DNA from: Seleniivibrio sp.
Lineage (GTDB): Bacteria > Chrysiogenota > Deferribacteres > Deferribacterales > Geovibrionaceae
DNA length: 64,000 bases
Direction of reading: 5' to 3'
Assembly: GCF_021209385.1 (NCBI RefSeq)
Contig: NZ_JAJOIL010000001.1
Coordinates: 1-64,000, forward strand
The stretch's first letter is position 1. Each line of letters opens with the position of its first letter. Made by a program: the position numbers and the translations under genes. Below, one piece after another: positions 8,091-16,959 of this stretch. Under the pieces are notes generated by a model. The model searched no databases. It was not told the DNA's origin and saw nothing but the letters and a program-made list of their open reading frames with translations.

Positions 8091-9135
8091 CATCCGCATG
8101 ATTTTGTGAAAAGCTGACGCGAAATCGTCAAGTGAATAGACAGTAACCGACGGGTCGTAATCTGTCAGGAGTTCCGACAGCCGCTCCCAGTCGTTTTTAG
8201 GATAGACGTTCTTAGAAATTTCTGGAAGCACGCCTGTATCGCTGGTGATAAGCGGCACTCCGCATGCCATGGCTTCCATACCGACACGGCATATAGCTTC
8301 CGAACCCAGAGAAGACACAACGCACACATCAAAGCTGTTGTATATGTCCGCAATATCCTCACGGAATCCCGTTATAGTTGCTATATCTTCGATACCGTTG
8401 TCGTATATATATTTTCTTATGCTTTCAGTCTGGCTCACCGCATCGAAACCGGCGATCACCAGTCTGATGTTCCTTCTGCCCTCGCGGTAGACCTTGCCGA
8501 CTGCTTTTATGAGGTTTTCATGACCTTTTATGGGGTCGAACCTGCCGACTATGCCCACAACATGATCGTCCTGTGCAAAACCGAACTCGTCGCGTATCTT
8601 TATTCGGGCAAACTCGCTCTTTTTGAATTTTTTTTGTATCGACACCGCCGTATACGACATTGAGTGCCGAATCGGGTGTTTTGAGATTTTTCCTGTAGCT
8701 GTCCGCTATAAATTCGCCTGAACAGATTATTGCGTCGGTGCATCGGTTGTGCATGACACGGTTAAAGAATCCGTTTCTGGGCGGACGTATATCGCCGCGC
8801 ACGCGTACAAGATTGAAGTTTTGTCTGGTGATGCGTTTCCACGCGAAATACCCGAAAAATTCGCCGCGGTTTGCAATGATGATATCCGGCTGATAAGACA
8901 TGAGTATCCTGTCCATCGCCCCCATGGCGGCAAGCACCTTTAACGGGTTTGATGTGTTAATGCCGGCCTCGAAAATTTCGAGACCGGCATCACGAGCTTT
9001 AAGGACAGGAGGTGAGCCCGGCAGTCCGCAAACAGCGACATCGTGCCCTTTGCACTTAAGAGCCGACGACAAAGACACGGCATACCAGGCGGTTGCGTTA
9101 TACCACCGTACGTTGATTACGTTTAGTATACGCAC
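8088..9135 (-). pseudogene. GT4 family glycosyltransferase, interrupted by a frameshift in a homopolymer
   Basis: Two overlapping minus-strand frames together make a complete GT4 (GT-B fold) enzyme of about 349 residues. The N-terminal half (8.64-9.135 kb) has the acceptor-domain start MRILNVINVRWYNATAW. The C-terminal half (8.09-8.63 kb) has the nucleotide-sugar domain with VGIVGRFDPIKGHENLI and the E-x7-E motif around SEAICRVGMEAMACGVP. They break at a run of eight A (minus strand; T 8628-8635). Removing one A restores DTKKFKKSEFARIKI. The gene lies 11 bp after ftsZ and ends the dcw transcript. It could be a true pseudogene, a phase-variable gene or a sequencing error. Confidence 0.8.
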
Positions 9136-9146
9136 CTCAATCTATC

Positions 9147-10289
9147 TCAGTCTGCCTGATTCCTAAGGTATGCGGGGAGTTCAGACTCCTCCTCATTGAA
9201 ATCAGTCAGCGTTTTTAACCTGTGGTCTGTCTTTCTTATTGTGCCGAGAGTCATTTTGATCTCTTTACCGACCTTAGTCTTCTCGGCGAAGCTTTCAAGG
9301 TCTACCGGCTTTTTTTCGCGTGTTTTACCCAGACCTGTAGCAACAACGGTAACTCTCAGTTCGCCGTTAGTGATGTCGGGGTTGATCACGACGCCTTTAA
9401 ATATGTTTGCTTCATCGCCTGCCGCTTCATAGATTTTGGTGGCGATTCTGTCCATCTCAAACATACGGAAGTCTGTGCCGCAAGTGATGTTAAGCAGCAG
9501 AGCGTCCGCGCCCGCGATGGAAACGTCTGTGATAAGCGGAGAGCTGAGTGCTTTTTCCGCAGCGAGAAGGTCTCTGTTTTCGCCTTCCGCAGTACCTATA
9601 CCCATAAGAGCCATGCCTTTGCTGCTCATGATGGTGCGGATATCTGCAAAGTCCACGTTCACTACGCCGTTTGAGTTGATAGCGTCGCTGATACCCTGAA
9701 CGCCCTGACGCAGAACGTCGTCTGCCATTTTGAACGCTTCCTCAAACAGAGTGTTCTCTTTGCACTGATCCATTATTTTATCATTGTGAACAACGATATA
9801 GGTGTCCACATGGTCTTTCAGAAATTTAAGTCCCTGCTCTGCGTTGTCGTTTCTTTTTCTGCCTTCAAAAGCGAAGGGTTTTGAAACAACGGCAACTGTA
9901 AGAGCTCCGAGATCTTTTGCAATGCTCGCTATAACGGGAGCCGCACCTGTGCCGGTACCGCCGCCCATACCTGCTGTAACGAATACCATATCGGCCCCGC
10001 GCAGGTGCTGTTCGATAGCTTCCATGTCCTCGATAGCTGATTTTTTACCAACTTCGGGAACGCCGCCCGCACCGAGACCGCGTGTGATGGTGGTGCCAAG
10101 CTGAATTTTGTTAGGTGCAAGGTTGGATGCAAGTGCTTGTGCATCCGTGTTCGCAGCGATAAACTCAACGTCTGCTATCCCTGCTCTGATCATGTTGTTG
10201 ACAGCGTTTCCACCTGCCCCGCCAACACCGACTACTTTGATTACCGCGTTTTGAGGCAGCGGCGCAAAGTCGAATTGTAATTTGTCCAT
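9147..10289 (-). CDS. ftsZ: Cell division protein FtsZ
   Basis: This 380-residue tubulin homologue forms the cytokinetic Z-ring. The GTP-binding domain shows [13 protein letters not shown] near residue 20, the tubulin signature [16 protein letters not shown] and the T7-loop region around [11 protein letters not shown]. The C-terminal domain follows, and a short linker ends in the conserved membrane-tether-binding peptide ELPAYLR. Start ATG 10289 has a strong aaggagg box. It follows ftsA after 153 bp filled mostly by a palindromic repeat, so readthrough or a local promoter in that gap may control it. Confidence 0.98.
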   Translation of the reverse strand: MDKLQFDFAPLPQNAVIKVVGVGGAGGNAVNNMIRAGIADVEFIAANTDAQALASNLAPNKIQLGTTITRGLGAGGVPEVGKKSAIEDMEAIEQHLRGADMVFVTAGMGGGTGTGAAPVIASIAKDLGALTVAVVSKPFAFEGRKRNDNAEQGLKFLKDHVDTYIVVHNDKIMDQCKENTLFEEAFKMADDVLRQGVQGISDAINSNGVVNVDFADIRTIMSSKGMALMGIGTAEGENRDLLAAEKALSSPLITDVSIAGADALLLNITCGTDFRMFEMDRIATKIYEAAGDEANIFKGVVINPDITNGELRVTVVATGLGKTREKKPVDLESFAEKTKVGKEIKMTLGTIRKTDHRLKTLTDFNEEESELPAYLRNQAD

Positions 10290-10347
10290 CTGAAACCTCC
10301 TTGTAAAGCTCGAAAAATTTCCTTAAAGCTATATAAAGACCTAATTC

Positions 10348-10422
10348 AAATCCACCCCAACCCTCCTTTTTTAAAGGAGGGAGTTTTTCCCCCTTTAACA
10401 AAGGGGGATTAAGGGGGATTTT
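10348..10422. repeat. Palindromic GC-rich repeat (copy 1) between ftsA and ftsZ
   Basis: Two hairpin modules in tandem, ccctccttt...aaaggaggg and ccccctttaacaaaggggg, are flanked by aaatccacccc and by gggggattt, so the whole forms one long imperfect palindrome. The same two modules recur in the opposite order between rsmH and ftsL (24110-24195). Confidence 0.85.
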
Positions 10423-10442
10423 CTTTCTATCCTGCCATTCTG

Positions 10443-11687
10443 TTAAAAGAACTCTGAAAACCAGCTTTTCATCCTGCCAAGCACATTTGAAAACTGCTTT
10501 TCGTCGCTGTCGGACGAAGAGGACAGTCTTGAACCTGATGATTTGCCTTTTTTTGCCGCGCAAAGTGCAAGACCTACGCCTGTCGCATATTTGGGGTCAT
10601 GAACATAATCGCTCAGACCGCCGACGTTGTGGGGTCTGCCAACGCGCACCGGAACGCCGAGTATCTCGCCCGCGAGCATATCAATGCCTTCGTGGTTTGA
10701 AAGTCCGCCTGTGATAACCACACCCGCACCGAGATGATCAAGCAGTCCCTTGTATTGAAGCTCTCCCTTAAATATCTGGAAAACCTCTTCTGCTCTTGCC
10801 TGAAGAATCTGAGTGACTGTCGCCTTGCTCACCAGTCTGGGGGGTCTGCCGCCGACAGTGGGAACCTCGATGCGCTCATCCTCTTCAACGAGGGGCATCC
10901 ATACGCATCCGTTCTTCAGTTTCAGCTTTTCAGCCTCGGATTCGGGAGTGTTAAGCCCTATCGCAAGATCTTTTGTAAAGTTGCGTCCGCCTATGAGAAG
11001 TGCCGCTGTGTGGAACACTGCACCCTGTTTGAAAACAGCCATGTCGCTGGTGCCGCCGCCGCCGTCGATAAGACAAACGCCTATCTCTTTCTCGTCTTCG
11101 CTGAGGACGGATTCGGAAGATGCGAGCTGTTCAAGAACGATATCGTTAACGATTATTCCCGCCTTTTCACAGCTTCTTATTATGTTCTGGGCGCTTGACA
11201 CTGCGCCTGTGATTATATGTACGTCAGCTTCCAGACGAACGCCGCTCATACCGACAGGATCTTTGATCTCGCTCTGCCCGTCCAGAATGAACTGCTGGGG
11301 CAGAATAGCCAGAATCTCGTTTCCCACGGTGATGTTCGTGGCGGCGGCTGTCTCGATTACCCTTTCAACGTCCTTCTGGGTTATCTCGCGCCCGCCTTTA
11401 ACGGCTATTGTTCCCCTCTGGTTAAAGCTTTTTATGTGTCCGCCTGCGATGCCCGCAGTAACTGCCTTTATCTGCACACCGGACATTCTTTCAGCCTCTG
11501 CGATGGCGTCGCGGATGCTTTGCACTGTGGAGTCTATATTGACAACCACGCCCCGCCTGATGCCGTCGCTGGGCGCCTTGCCCAGACCGATTATGTCTAT
11601 GCTTCCGTCGCTGTTCTGACTTGCGACAACAACACATATTTTCGTTGTGCCGAAGTCCAGCCCGACATAGATATTATCCTGTATCAT
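10443..11687 (-). CDS. ftsA: Cell division protein FtsA
   Basis: This 414-residue actin-like ATPase anchors FtsZ to the membrane. The phosphate-1 loop is YVGLDFGTTKICVVVA at the start. The SHS2/1C domain lies around residues 85-165, the phosphate-2 region is CLIDGGGGTSDMAVF, and GVVITGGLSNHEGI is the adenosine motif. The C-terminus ends in an amphipathic helix (MKSWFSEFF) typical of the membrane-targeting sequence. Its ATG overlaps the ftsQ stop (TAATG). Length is usual. Confidence 0.97.
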   Translation of the reverse strand: MIQDNIYVGLDFGTTKICVVVASQNSDGSIDIIGLGKAPSDGIRRGVVVNIDSTVQSIRDAIAEAERMSGVQIKAVTAGIAGGHIKSFNQRGTIAVKGGREITQKDVERVIETAAATNITVGNEILAILPQQFILDGQSEIKDPVGMSGVRLEADVHIITGAVSSAQNIIRSCEKAGIIVNDIVLEQLASSESVLSEDEKEIGVCLIDGGGGTSDMAVFKQGAVFHTAALLIGGRNFTKDLAIGLNTPESEAEKLKLKNGCVWMPLVEEDERIEVPTVGGRPPRLVSKATVTQILQARAEEVFQIFKGELQYKGLLDHLGAGVVITGGLSNHEGIDMLAGEILGVPVRVGRPHNVGGLSDYVHDPKYATGVGLALCAAKKGKSSGSRLSSSSDSDEKQFSNVLGRMKSWFSEFF

Positions 11688-12370
11688 TACATCACCCCTT
11701 TCACGAATATCTTGTCAGGAATCCTCATATCAACGTATTCTATCTCTTTGTAGCGTTTCCTGATGATGTCCTGATAAGCTGCGTACATCCTTTCAAAATC
11801 CGCCTGATCGTATGAAGCCCGCAGTTCCACGCCGTTTTCCACCATTGTGAAATAAAACTGCTTAAGATTTATGTTTTTGTCCTTAAGCACCGCCGCGGTC
11901 TCATACATTTTGATGAACTCCTTAAAATCGTCTTCCTTCACTTTCTGGTCCATCTTTATCCTGACGCCTTCGCATGTATCCTTTATCATAAGTCCGGTGG
12001 AGGTAGCCGTAAAGCATCCTCTGGTGTATTGAAGCTTGAACACGGGACGTTTTTCAAACACCACCACATCCAGCCTGTCGGGGAACACCTTGCGTATTTC
12101 CATACGCTCAACCCACGAATCCCCGTTATAGTTTATGGTCTCCGGCTTAACATCAAATATGCTCTGCCCCACCATGCTTTTCACCATGGTTTCGACCTTT
12201 TTGTTGTCAGCTTTTATCAGTCCTTTGACATTTACGCTCTTCACCTTGAAATAACCGCTCTCGGTGAAAGAATCCGCACCCTTCTTTATGCCGACGCCTA
12301 CGGCGCTCATTGTTCCCAGCGCAAGAAGAGACACGAGAATAAAACGTCCGATTCCTTTCTTTTTTGCCAT
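11687..12370 (-). CDS. ftsQ: Cell division protein FtsQ
   Basis: This 227-residue bitopic protein has a basic N-terminus, one membrane helix (about residues 9-28), and a periplasmic POTRA domain beginning with YFKVKSVNVKGL. An FtsQ domain follows with VERMEIRKVFPDRLDVVVFEKRPVF, the family's best conserved stretch. It links the divisome's cytoplasmic and periplasmic parts through FtsB/FtsL. It is rather short but complete. It is separated from ddl by 189 bp of palindromic non-coding DNA, the largest gap in the cluster, so a separate promoter for ftsQAZ is plausible. Confidence 0.9.
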   Translation of the reverse strand: MAKKKGIGRFILVSLLALGTMSAVGVGIKKGADSFTESGYFKVKSVNVKGLIKADNKKVETMVKSMVGQSIFDVKPETINYNGDSWVERMEIRKVFPDRLDVVVFEKRPVFKLQYTRGCFTATSTGLMIKDTCEGVRIKMDQKVKEDDFKEFIKMYETAAVLKDKNINLKQFYFTMVENGVELRASYDQADFERMYAAYQDIIRKRYKEIEYVDMRIPDKIFVKGVM

Positions 12371-12399
12371 TACTTAACTCCGTTCAAGCAACCCCATCC

Positions 12400-12555
12400 T
12401 TGGGCATTGGCAGTTGATTTAACTCTCGGAAATGCTGTCCTAGCATTTCCTCGTAACGCTCCGCATGGAATGAATCCATGCTACGCTCACACTCCGTCGC
12501 AAATCCGAGTAAAACTTCGGATTTACTCCTCCGTGTGGTGCGTCCTGCACCTTGA
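12400..12555. repeat. Hairpin-rich non-coding element between ddl and ftsQ
   Basis: Contains several nested inverted repeats: aaatccga / ttcggattt around 12494-12520, tggaatgaatcca near 12467, and an outer acgctcacac / gtgtggtgcgt pair. It resembles a decayed palindromic mobile repeat. No T-tailed terminator is evident, so ftsQAZ may still be read from upstream. Confidence 0.5.
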
Positions 12556-12559
12556 GAAC

Positions 12560-13444
12560 TCATTTTTTCAGCGCTCCGGCGAGCATCTTTTCAACCATCT
12601 GCTCAAAGGTCATCCCGGCTTTTCCGGCGGCCTTAGGCAGCAGACTTGTTTCGGTCATGCCCGGCAGTGTATTGACTTCGAGAACGTAGCTCTCTTTTCC
12701 GTCAAAGATGGCGTCAACCCTGCCGTATCCTGAACACCCTGCCGCGTTGAACGCATCCAGAGCGACTTTCTGCACATATTTATACTGTTCGTCGGTCAGT
12801 TCAGTTTCAAAGACATACTCTGTCATGCCCTTGGTATATTTAGATTCATAATCGTACACGCCTTTTTTCGGGCGTATCCAGATGATAGGGAGCGCTTCGC
12901 CGTTGAGTATGGAGATAGTAAGCTCCTTTCCCTCGATGCACTCTTCAACCATCAGCTTGCTGTCATATTTCGCAGCGTCATCAAGAGCCGCAGCATAGTC
13001 AGCTTCGTTATCCACTATATGTATGCCCACGGACGAACCCTGACGGCAGGGTTTGACCACGCATTTCTTAAAGGGCATCTTTTTATCTGTCGGCACTTTG
13101 TATGCCGGAGTGGGTACGTTGTTCTTAACGAACTGCTCCTTTGTCATGAGCTTATCGAAGGCAACCATGTTCGCCTCGAAGTCCGAACCTGTGTAGGGAA
13201 GCCCCATGATGTCCAGCATCCCCTGAATACGTCCGTCCTCACCGTATGTTCCGTGGAGAGCGATGAAGCAGACTGTTGCGCCCGCCTCGCGTATTTTAAA
13301 TGCAACGTCCTTGTCCATATCTATAAGCGCCGTGTCGTAACCCAGACGAACAAGCGCATCATACGCCGCCTTACCGCTGCGCAGTGAAACTTCTCTTTCA
13401 GCAGACATCCCGCCGTAAAGTACGGCTACCTTATTTTCCTTCAC
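12560..13444 (-). CDS. ddl: D-alanine--D-alanine ligase
   Basis: This 294-residue ATP-grasp enzyme makes the D-Ala-D-Ala dipeptide that MurF adds to the precursor. It begins with VAVLYGGMSAEREVSLRSG (the Ddl signature) and has HGTYGEDGRIQGMLDIMGLPYTGS and the ATP-grasp stretch CVVKPCRQGSSVGI. The C-terminal Mg-binding loop is VLEVNTLPGMTETSLLP. Length is close to DdlB. It overlaps the end of murC by 14 bp in the same transcript. Confidence 0.96.
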   Translation of the reverse strand: MKENKVAVLYGGMSAEREVSLRSGKAAYDALVRLGYDTALIDMDKDVAFKIREAGATVCFIALHGTYGEDGRIQGMLDIMGLPYTGSDFEANMVAFDKLMTKEQFVKNNVPTPAYKVPTDKKMPFKKCVVKPCRQGSSVGIHIVDNEADYAAALDDAAKYDSKLMVEECIEGKELTISILNGEALPIIWIRPKKGVYDYESKYTKGMTEYVFETELTDEQYKYVQKVALDAFNAAGCSGYGRVDAIFDGKESYVLEVNTLPGMTETSLLPKAAGKAGMTFEQMVEKMLAGALKK

Positions 13445-14828
13445 GTTTTTCCCTCACCTTTTCGGCAAGATCGAATGAGAACTTGGTTACGTTTCCTGCG
13501 CCCTGCGTGATTATCACGGTGTTGTCGCATCCTTCGTCTTCAAGGTAGTCATAGACCTCGTCAAAGGAACCTATATAATTTACGTTTTTGAATCCTCTTC
13601 TCTTTATCTCACGTACAAGGGTCTCTGAATCAACACCCTCTATCTTGTCTTCGCTGGCGGCATATATGTCCGCTATGAACAGCATGTCCACATCAAAGAA
13701 AGCCATTGCGAAATCTTTTATGAGCGCCTGCGTTCTGGTGTATCTGTGTGGCTGGAACACGGCGATTATCTTCTTGTCGCCGTATGCGCCGCGCACCGCA
13801 CGCAGTGTGGTCTTTATCTCTGTGGGGTGGTGACCGTAGTCGTCCATAACGATGCATGAGCCGTCGTCATATCTTGCGGTCAGCCTTCTCTGTACGCCTT
13901 TGAATTTCTCAAGGGCGCGTTTTACCGTTTTGAAAGGAATGTTGAACTCCTGCGCAACAGCTATGGCACCGAGCGAGTTCAGTACGTTGTGTTCGCCGGG
14001 GAATCCAAGCCTTATCTTACCCATCTTCTGACCTTTGATAACAACATCAAAATGCATTCCGAATCCCTTCTGTTCAACGTTCACCGCATGAACGTCAGCC
14101 TGTGCCTTAAAGCCGTAGGTAAGGAACTTTCTGCCGATATGCGGAATTATGTCCGCAGTGTTCATATCTTCCAGACAGAGAACAACGCTTCCGTAGAACG
14201 GAACCCTTGAGGCGAAATCTATGAAGGTCTGTTTAACATCCTCAAGGTCGCTGTAGGTGTCGGGGTGTTCATAATCTATATTGGTGATGAGCGCTACACT
14301 GGGTGACATCATCAGGAAACTTCTGTCGGATTCGTCCGCTTCCGCAACGATAACGTTACCTTTGCCGAGCGACGCGTTTGTGTCGCGAGTATTGAGGATA
14401 CCGCCCACGACTATCGTCGGGTCGAGTTTCGCCTCGTTCAGAATTTCAGCAACCATTGAGGTTGTGGTAGTCTTTCCGTGGCTTCCTGCAACTGCGACTG
14501 AGAATTTCAGGCGCATAAGCTCCGCAAGCATCTCTCCGCGCTTGATAACTGGTATGAATCTGTCCTTCGCACAGACAAGCTCCGGATTGGTTTCTTTAAC
14601 CGCAGATGTATAGACAACAACGTCGGCGTTCTCCGCATATTCGTATCTGTGCCCTGTGCGCACATCTATTCCCATGTTCTGTAATCTTTTAACGTTACCG
14701 CCTTCGGACAGGTCGGAGCCGCTTACGCCAAACCCCATGTTATGCAGAACCTCTGCGATCCCGCTCATACCTATCCCGCCGATACCCACAAAATGAATGT
14801 TCTTGACCGAACCGAACACCTTATCCAA
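13431..14828 (-). CDS. murC: UDP-N-acetylmuramate--L-alanine ligase
   Basis: This 465-residue Mur ligase adds the first amino acid of the peptidoglycan stem. It has the N-terminal UDP-binding loop HFVGIGGIGMSGIAEVL, the ATP P-loop VAGSHGKTTTTSMVAEI, the carbamylated-Lys region preceded by EADESDRSF, and the C-terminal DDYGHHPTEI/FQPHRYTRT signature that separates MurC from other Mur ligases. murB, often found between murC and ddl, is absent. It overlaps murG by 8 bp. Confidence 0.97.
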   Translation of the reverse strand: MDKVFGSVKNIHFVGIGGIGMSGIAEVLHNMGFGVSGSDLSEGGNVKRLQNMGIDVRTGHRYEYAENADVVVYTSAVKETNPELVCAKDRFIPVIKRGEMLAELMRLKFSVAVAGSHGKTTTTSMVAEILNEAKLDPTIVVGGILNTRDTNASLGKGNVIVAEADESDRSFLMMSPSVALITNIDYEHPDTYSDLEDVKQTFIDFASRVPFYGSVVLCLEDMNTADIIPHIGRKFLTYGFKAQADVHAVNVEQKGFGMHFDVVIKGQKMGKIRLGFPGEHNVLNSLGAIAVAQEFNIPFKTVKRALEKFKGVQRRLTARYDDGSCIVMDDYGHHPTEIKTTLRAVRGAYGDKKIIAVFQPHRYTRTQALIKDFAMAFFDVDMLFIADIYAASEDKIEGVDSETLVREIKRRGFKNVNYIGSFDEVYDYLEDEGCDNTVIITQGAGNVTKFSFDLAEKVREKREGK

Positions 14829-15867
14829 TGTTCATTCCCCCTGCTATAAGAGCAGCACTTTCGTATTTTTTCATATTTCTAAGCGACTCTATATATAAAT
14901 CGCTGTTTTCTTCATAATCTATAACGGCTTCTATAATTTTTTCCGCATTTGCGTATTCTTCCGTAACAACTTTCGCACCTTTCTGCTTTTCAGCAAACAA
15001 AGCGTTAAAGTATTGATGGTTATCCGCAGCCTTTGCAAACGGAACGTAAATAGCATAGCGTCCTGCGTTCGTGACCTCGAAAACGGTACCGGAACCGCTT
15101 CTGGCTATTACGATATCGCAGTTTTCAAGCGCCTCGGCAACGTTGTCTATGTATCCGCAGACAGTGACTTTTCCGCTGTCCAGAAGCCCTTTGACCTTAT
15201 ATTTCTCTACGGTCTCTTCATACAGCGCGCCGCCTGTCTGGTGGACGATGGTATATCCTCTGTCCACAAGTATGGGAGCGGAGTTGGAGACCAGTATGTT
15301 CACCAGTCTGGAACCCTGCGAACCGCCCATCACAAGTATGCGCTTTCCGCCCTTTTCGGCGGGTTTTATGCTTTTAAATTCCTCGCGGACGGGATTGCCT
15401 GTGACAATCGTGTTGCCCGCCGCGTTTATGGTTTCCGGAAACGACAGAAAAACCCTGTCGCAGCATCCGGCAAAAATCCTGTTTGTCAGCCCCATGACGC
15501 TGTTCTGCTCGTGCATGTAAAGCTTAAGCCCCTTCATAACGGCGATTATCCCCGCCGCCGCAGATGCGAAACCGCCTGTCATAAGAACCGTGTCGTGTCT
15601 GCGCACCAGCGTGTAGCAGACGCTTATCTCTTTCAGCAGTCTGAAAAGAGAACGGATGCGGGTAAATATATTTACGCCTTTCAGAGGTGTCTGTTTCTGT
15701 TCGTAGAACCTGTATCCAAGCTCTGTCAGCACCCTGCGTTCAAGTCCTCGGTCGGAAACGATAAAGAAACATTCGACGTTTTTGTCCTTTAGATACTGCG
15801 CAACGGCAATACCCGGATAAAGATGTCCGCCGGTTCCGCCGCCGGCTATTATAAGACGCTCCTTCAT
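14821..15867 (-). CDS. murG: UDP-GlcNAc:lipid I GlcNAc transferase MurG
   Basis: This 348-residue GT28/GT-B enzyme attaches GlcNAc to lipid I on the inner face of the membrane. It has the glycine-rich GGGTGGHLYPGIAVA loop, the second G-loop GGSQGSRLVN, and the UDP-GlcNAc site around ARSGSGTVFEVTNAGRYAIYVPF and DNHQYFNA. Start ATG 15867 is preferred over GTG 15870; it overlaps the ftsW stop (TGATG), indicating translational coupling. Confidence 0.96.
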   Translation of the reverse strand: MKERLIIAGGGTGGHLYPGIAVAQYLKDKNVECFFIVSDRGLERRVLTELGYRFYEQKQTPLKGVNIFTRIRSLFRLLKEISVCYTLVRRHDTVLMTGGFASAAAGIIAVMKGLKLYMHEQNSVMGLTNRIFAGCCDRVFLSFPETINAAGNTIVTGNPVREEFKSIKPAEKGGKRILVMGGSQGSRLVNILVSNSAPILVDRGYTIVHQTGGALYEETVEKYKVKGLLDSGKVTVCGYIDNVAEALENCDIVIARSGSGTVFEVTNAGRYAIYVPFAKAADNHQYFNALFAEKQKGAKVVTEEYANAEKIIEAVIDYEENSDLYIESLRNMKKYESAALIAGGMNIG

Positions 15868-16958
15868 CACTTCTTCACCTGAGCCTCTTCCGCACTGCGC
15901 AGAAGAATCCCCGTCATGAACATCGCAAATATCATACTCGAACCGCCGTAACTCATATACGGCAGACCGATACCTTTTGTGGGCAGTGCGCCCGAAACCA
16001 CGCCGACGTGGAGTATCGCCTGAATTATCATGCAGTACGCCAGCCCGAACGTAAGCAGTCTCTTGAATTTATCATCGTGTGCTTTCGCAACCTTTATAAC
16101 CACATAAAACAGGAGAATGAACAGTATCATTATCCCGAACGCACCCCAAAGCCCCGTCTCCTCAGCTATGATGGCATAGATGAAGTCAGTGTGGGCTTCC
16201 GGCAGGAAATAGAGTTTCTGTGTGGAGTTCCCAAGCCCCTTGCCCCAAAGTCCGCCGCTTCCAACTGCAATGAGCGACTGAATAAGCTGATATCCTACCC
16301 CGTGGCTGTCCTGCCACGGATCGAGGAAGTTCAGAAGCCTTGCCTTGCGGTAGCCCATCATCATACCCGCAATGAGTATGGGGGAGATGAACCCCAGCAT
16401 ACCGCCGATGTGCAGTACGCTTGCGCCGCCGATGACGAACATGGCGAGCAGAACCGTGATAAGCAGGAAGGTTGTTCCGAAGTCAGGTTCCATAAGTATC
16501 AAAGCCCCCATCATACCGAGCATGATGGAAGCAGGTAAAAATCCTTTTGAAAAATCCTTGAGCTTGTCCTCTTTCTTCTCAAGGTAGTGCGCCAGATACA
16601 GTATAACCGTGAACTTAGCAAGCTCCGACGGCTGCAAGCTGAATCCGGGCAGAATAACCCATCGGTGCGCACCGTTGATGGGTCTGTAAAAGAAGACAGC
16701 AACCAGCAGTATCAGCGTTCCGAAATAGAAGATAGGCACAAATCTGCGCCATGTATCAAGGGGCACCTTATATGCAGAGTACATTATGAACGCACCCACA
16801 AGGACACTGATGAGCTGTTTCTGGAAGAAATACAGCTCCTGACGACCGAGGGACATCGCCTGCATACTGCCCGCAGACAGCAGGAATATCAGTCCCAGAA
16901 TCACCAGTACGGAGGTGATTATCAGAATTTTAAGTCTGTTGTCCTGTAAATCGTGCAT
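15867..16958 (-). CDS. ftsW: Septal peptidoglycan polymerase FtsW
   Basis: This 363-residue SEDS-family polytopic membrane protein has about ten helices. Conserved SEDS segments visible are WVILPGFSLQPSELAKF, GVGYQLIQSLIAVGSGGLWGKGLG, LPEAHTDFIYAIIAEETGLWG and the C-terminal GLPYMSYGGSSM. It polymerises lipid II together with the transpeptidase FtsI at the septum. Its place between murD and murG is canonical. It is separated from murD by 1 bp and overlaps murG. Confidence 0.96.
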   Translation of the reverse strand: MHDLQDNRLKILIITSVLVILGLIFLLSAGSMQAMSLGRQELYFFQKQLISVLVGAFIMYSAYKVPLDTWRRFVPIFYFGTLILLVAVFFYRPINGAHRWVILPGFSLQPSELAKFTVILYLAHYLEKKEDKLKDFSKGFLPASIMLGMMGALILMEPDFGTTFLLITVLLAMFVIGGASVLHIGGMLGFISPILIAGMMMGYRKARLLNFLDPWQDSHGVGYQLIQSLIAVGSGGLWGKGLGNSTQKLYFLPEAHTDFIYAIIAEETGLWGAFGIMILFILLFYVVIKVAKAHDDKFKRLLTFGLAYCMIIQAILHVGVVSGALPTKGIGLPYMSYGGSSMIFAMFMTGILLRSAEEAQVKK

Positions 16959-16959
16959 A

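Noticed and set aside
10348-10422. Palindromic repeat between ftsA and ftsZ considered as a terminator
   Set aside because: The hairpins lack a proper T tail in the direction of transcription and the same modules occur in another order elsewhere in the operon, which fits a repeat family better.
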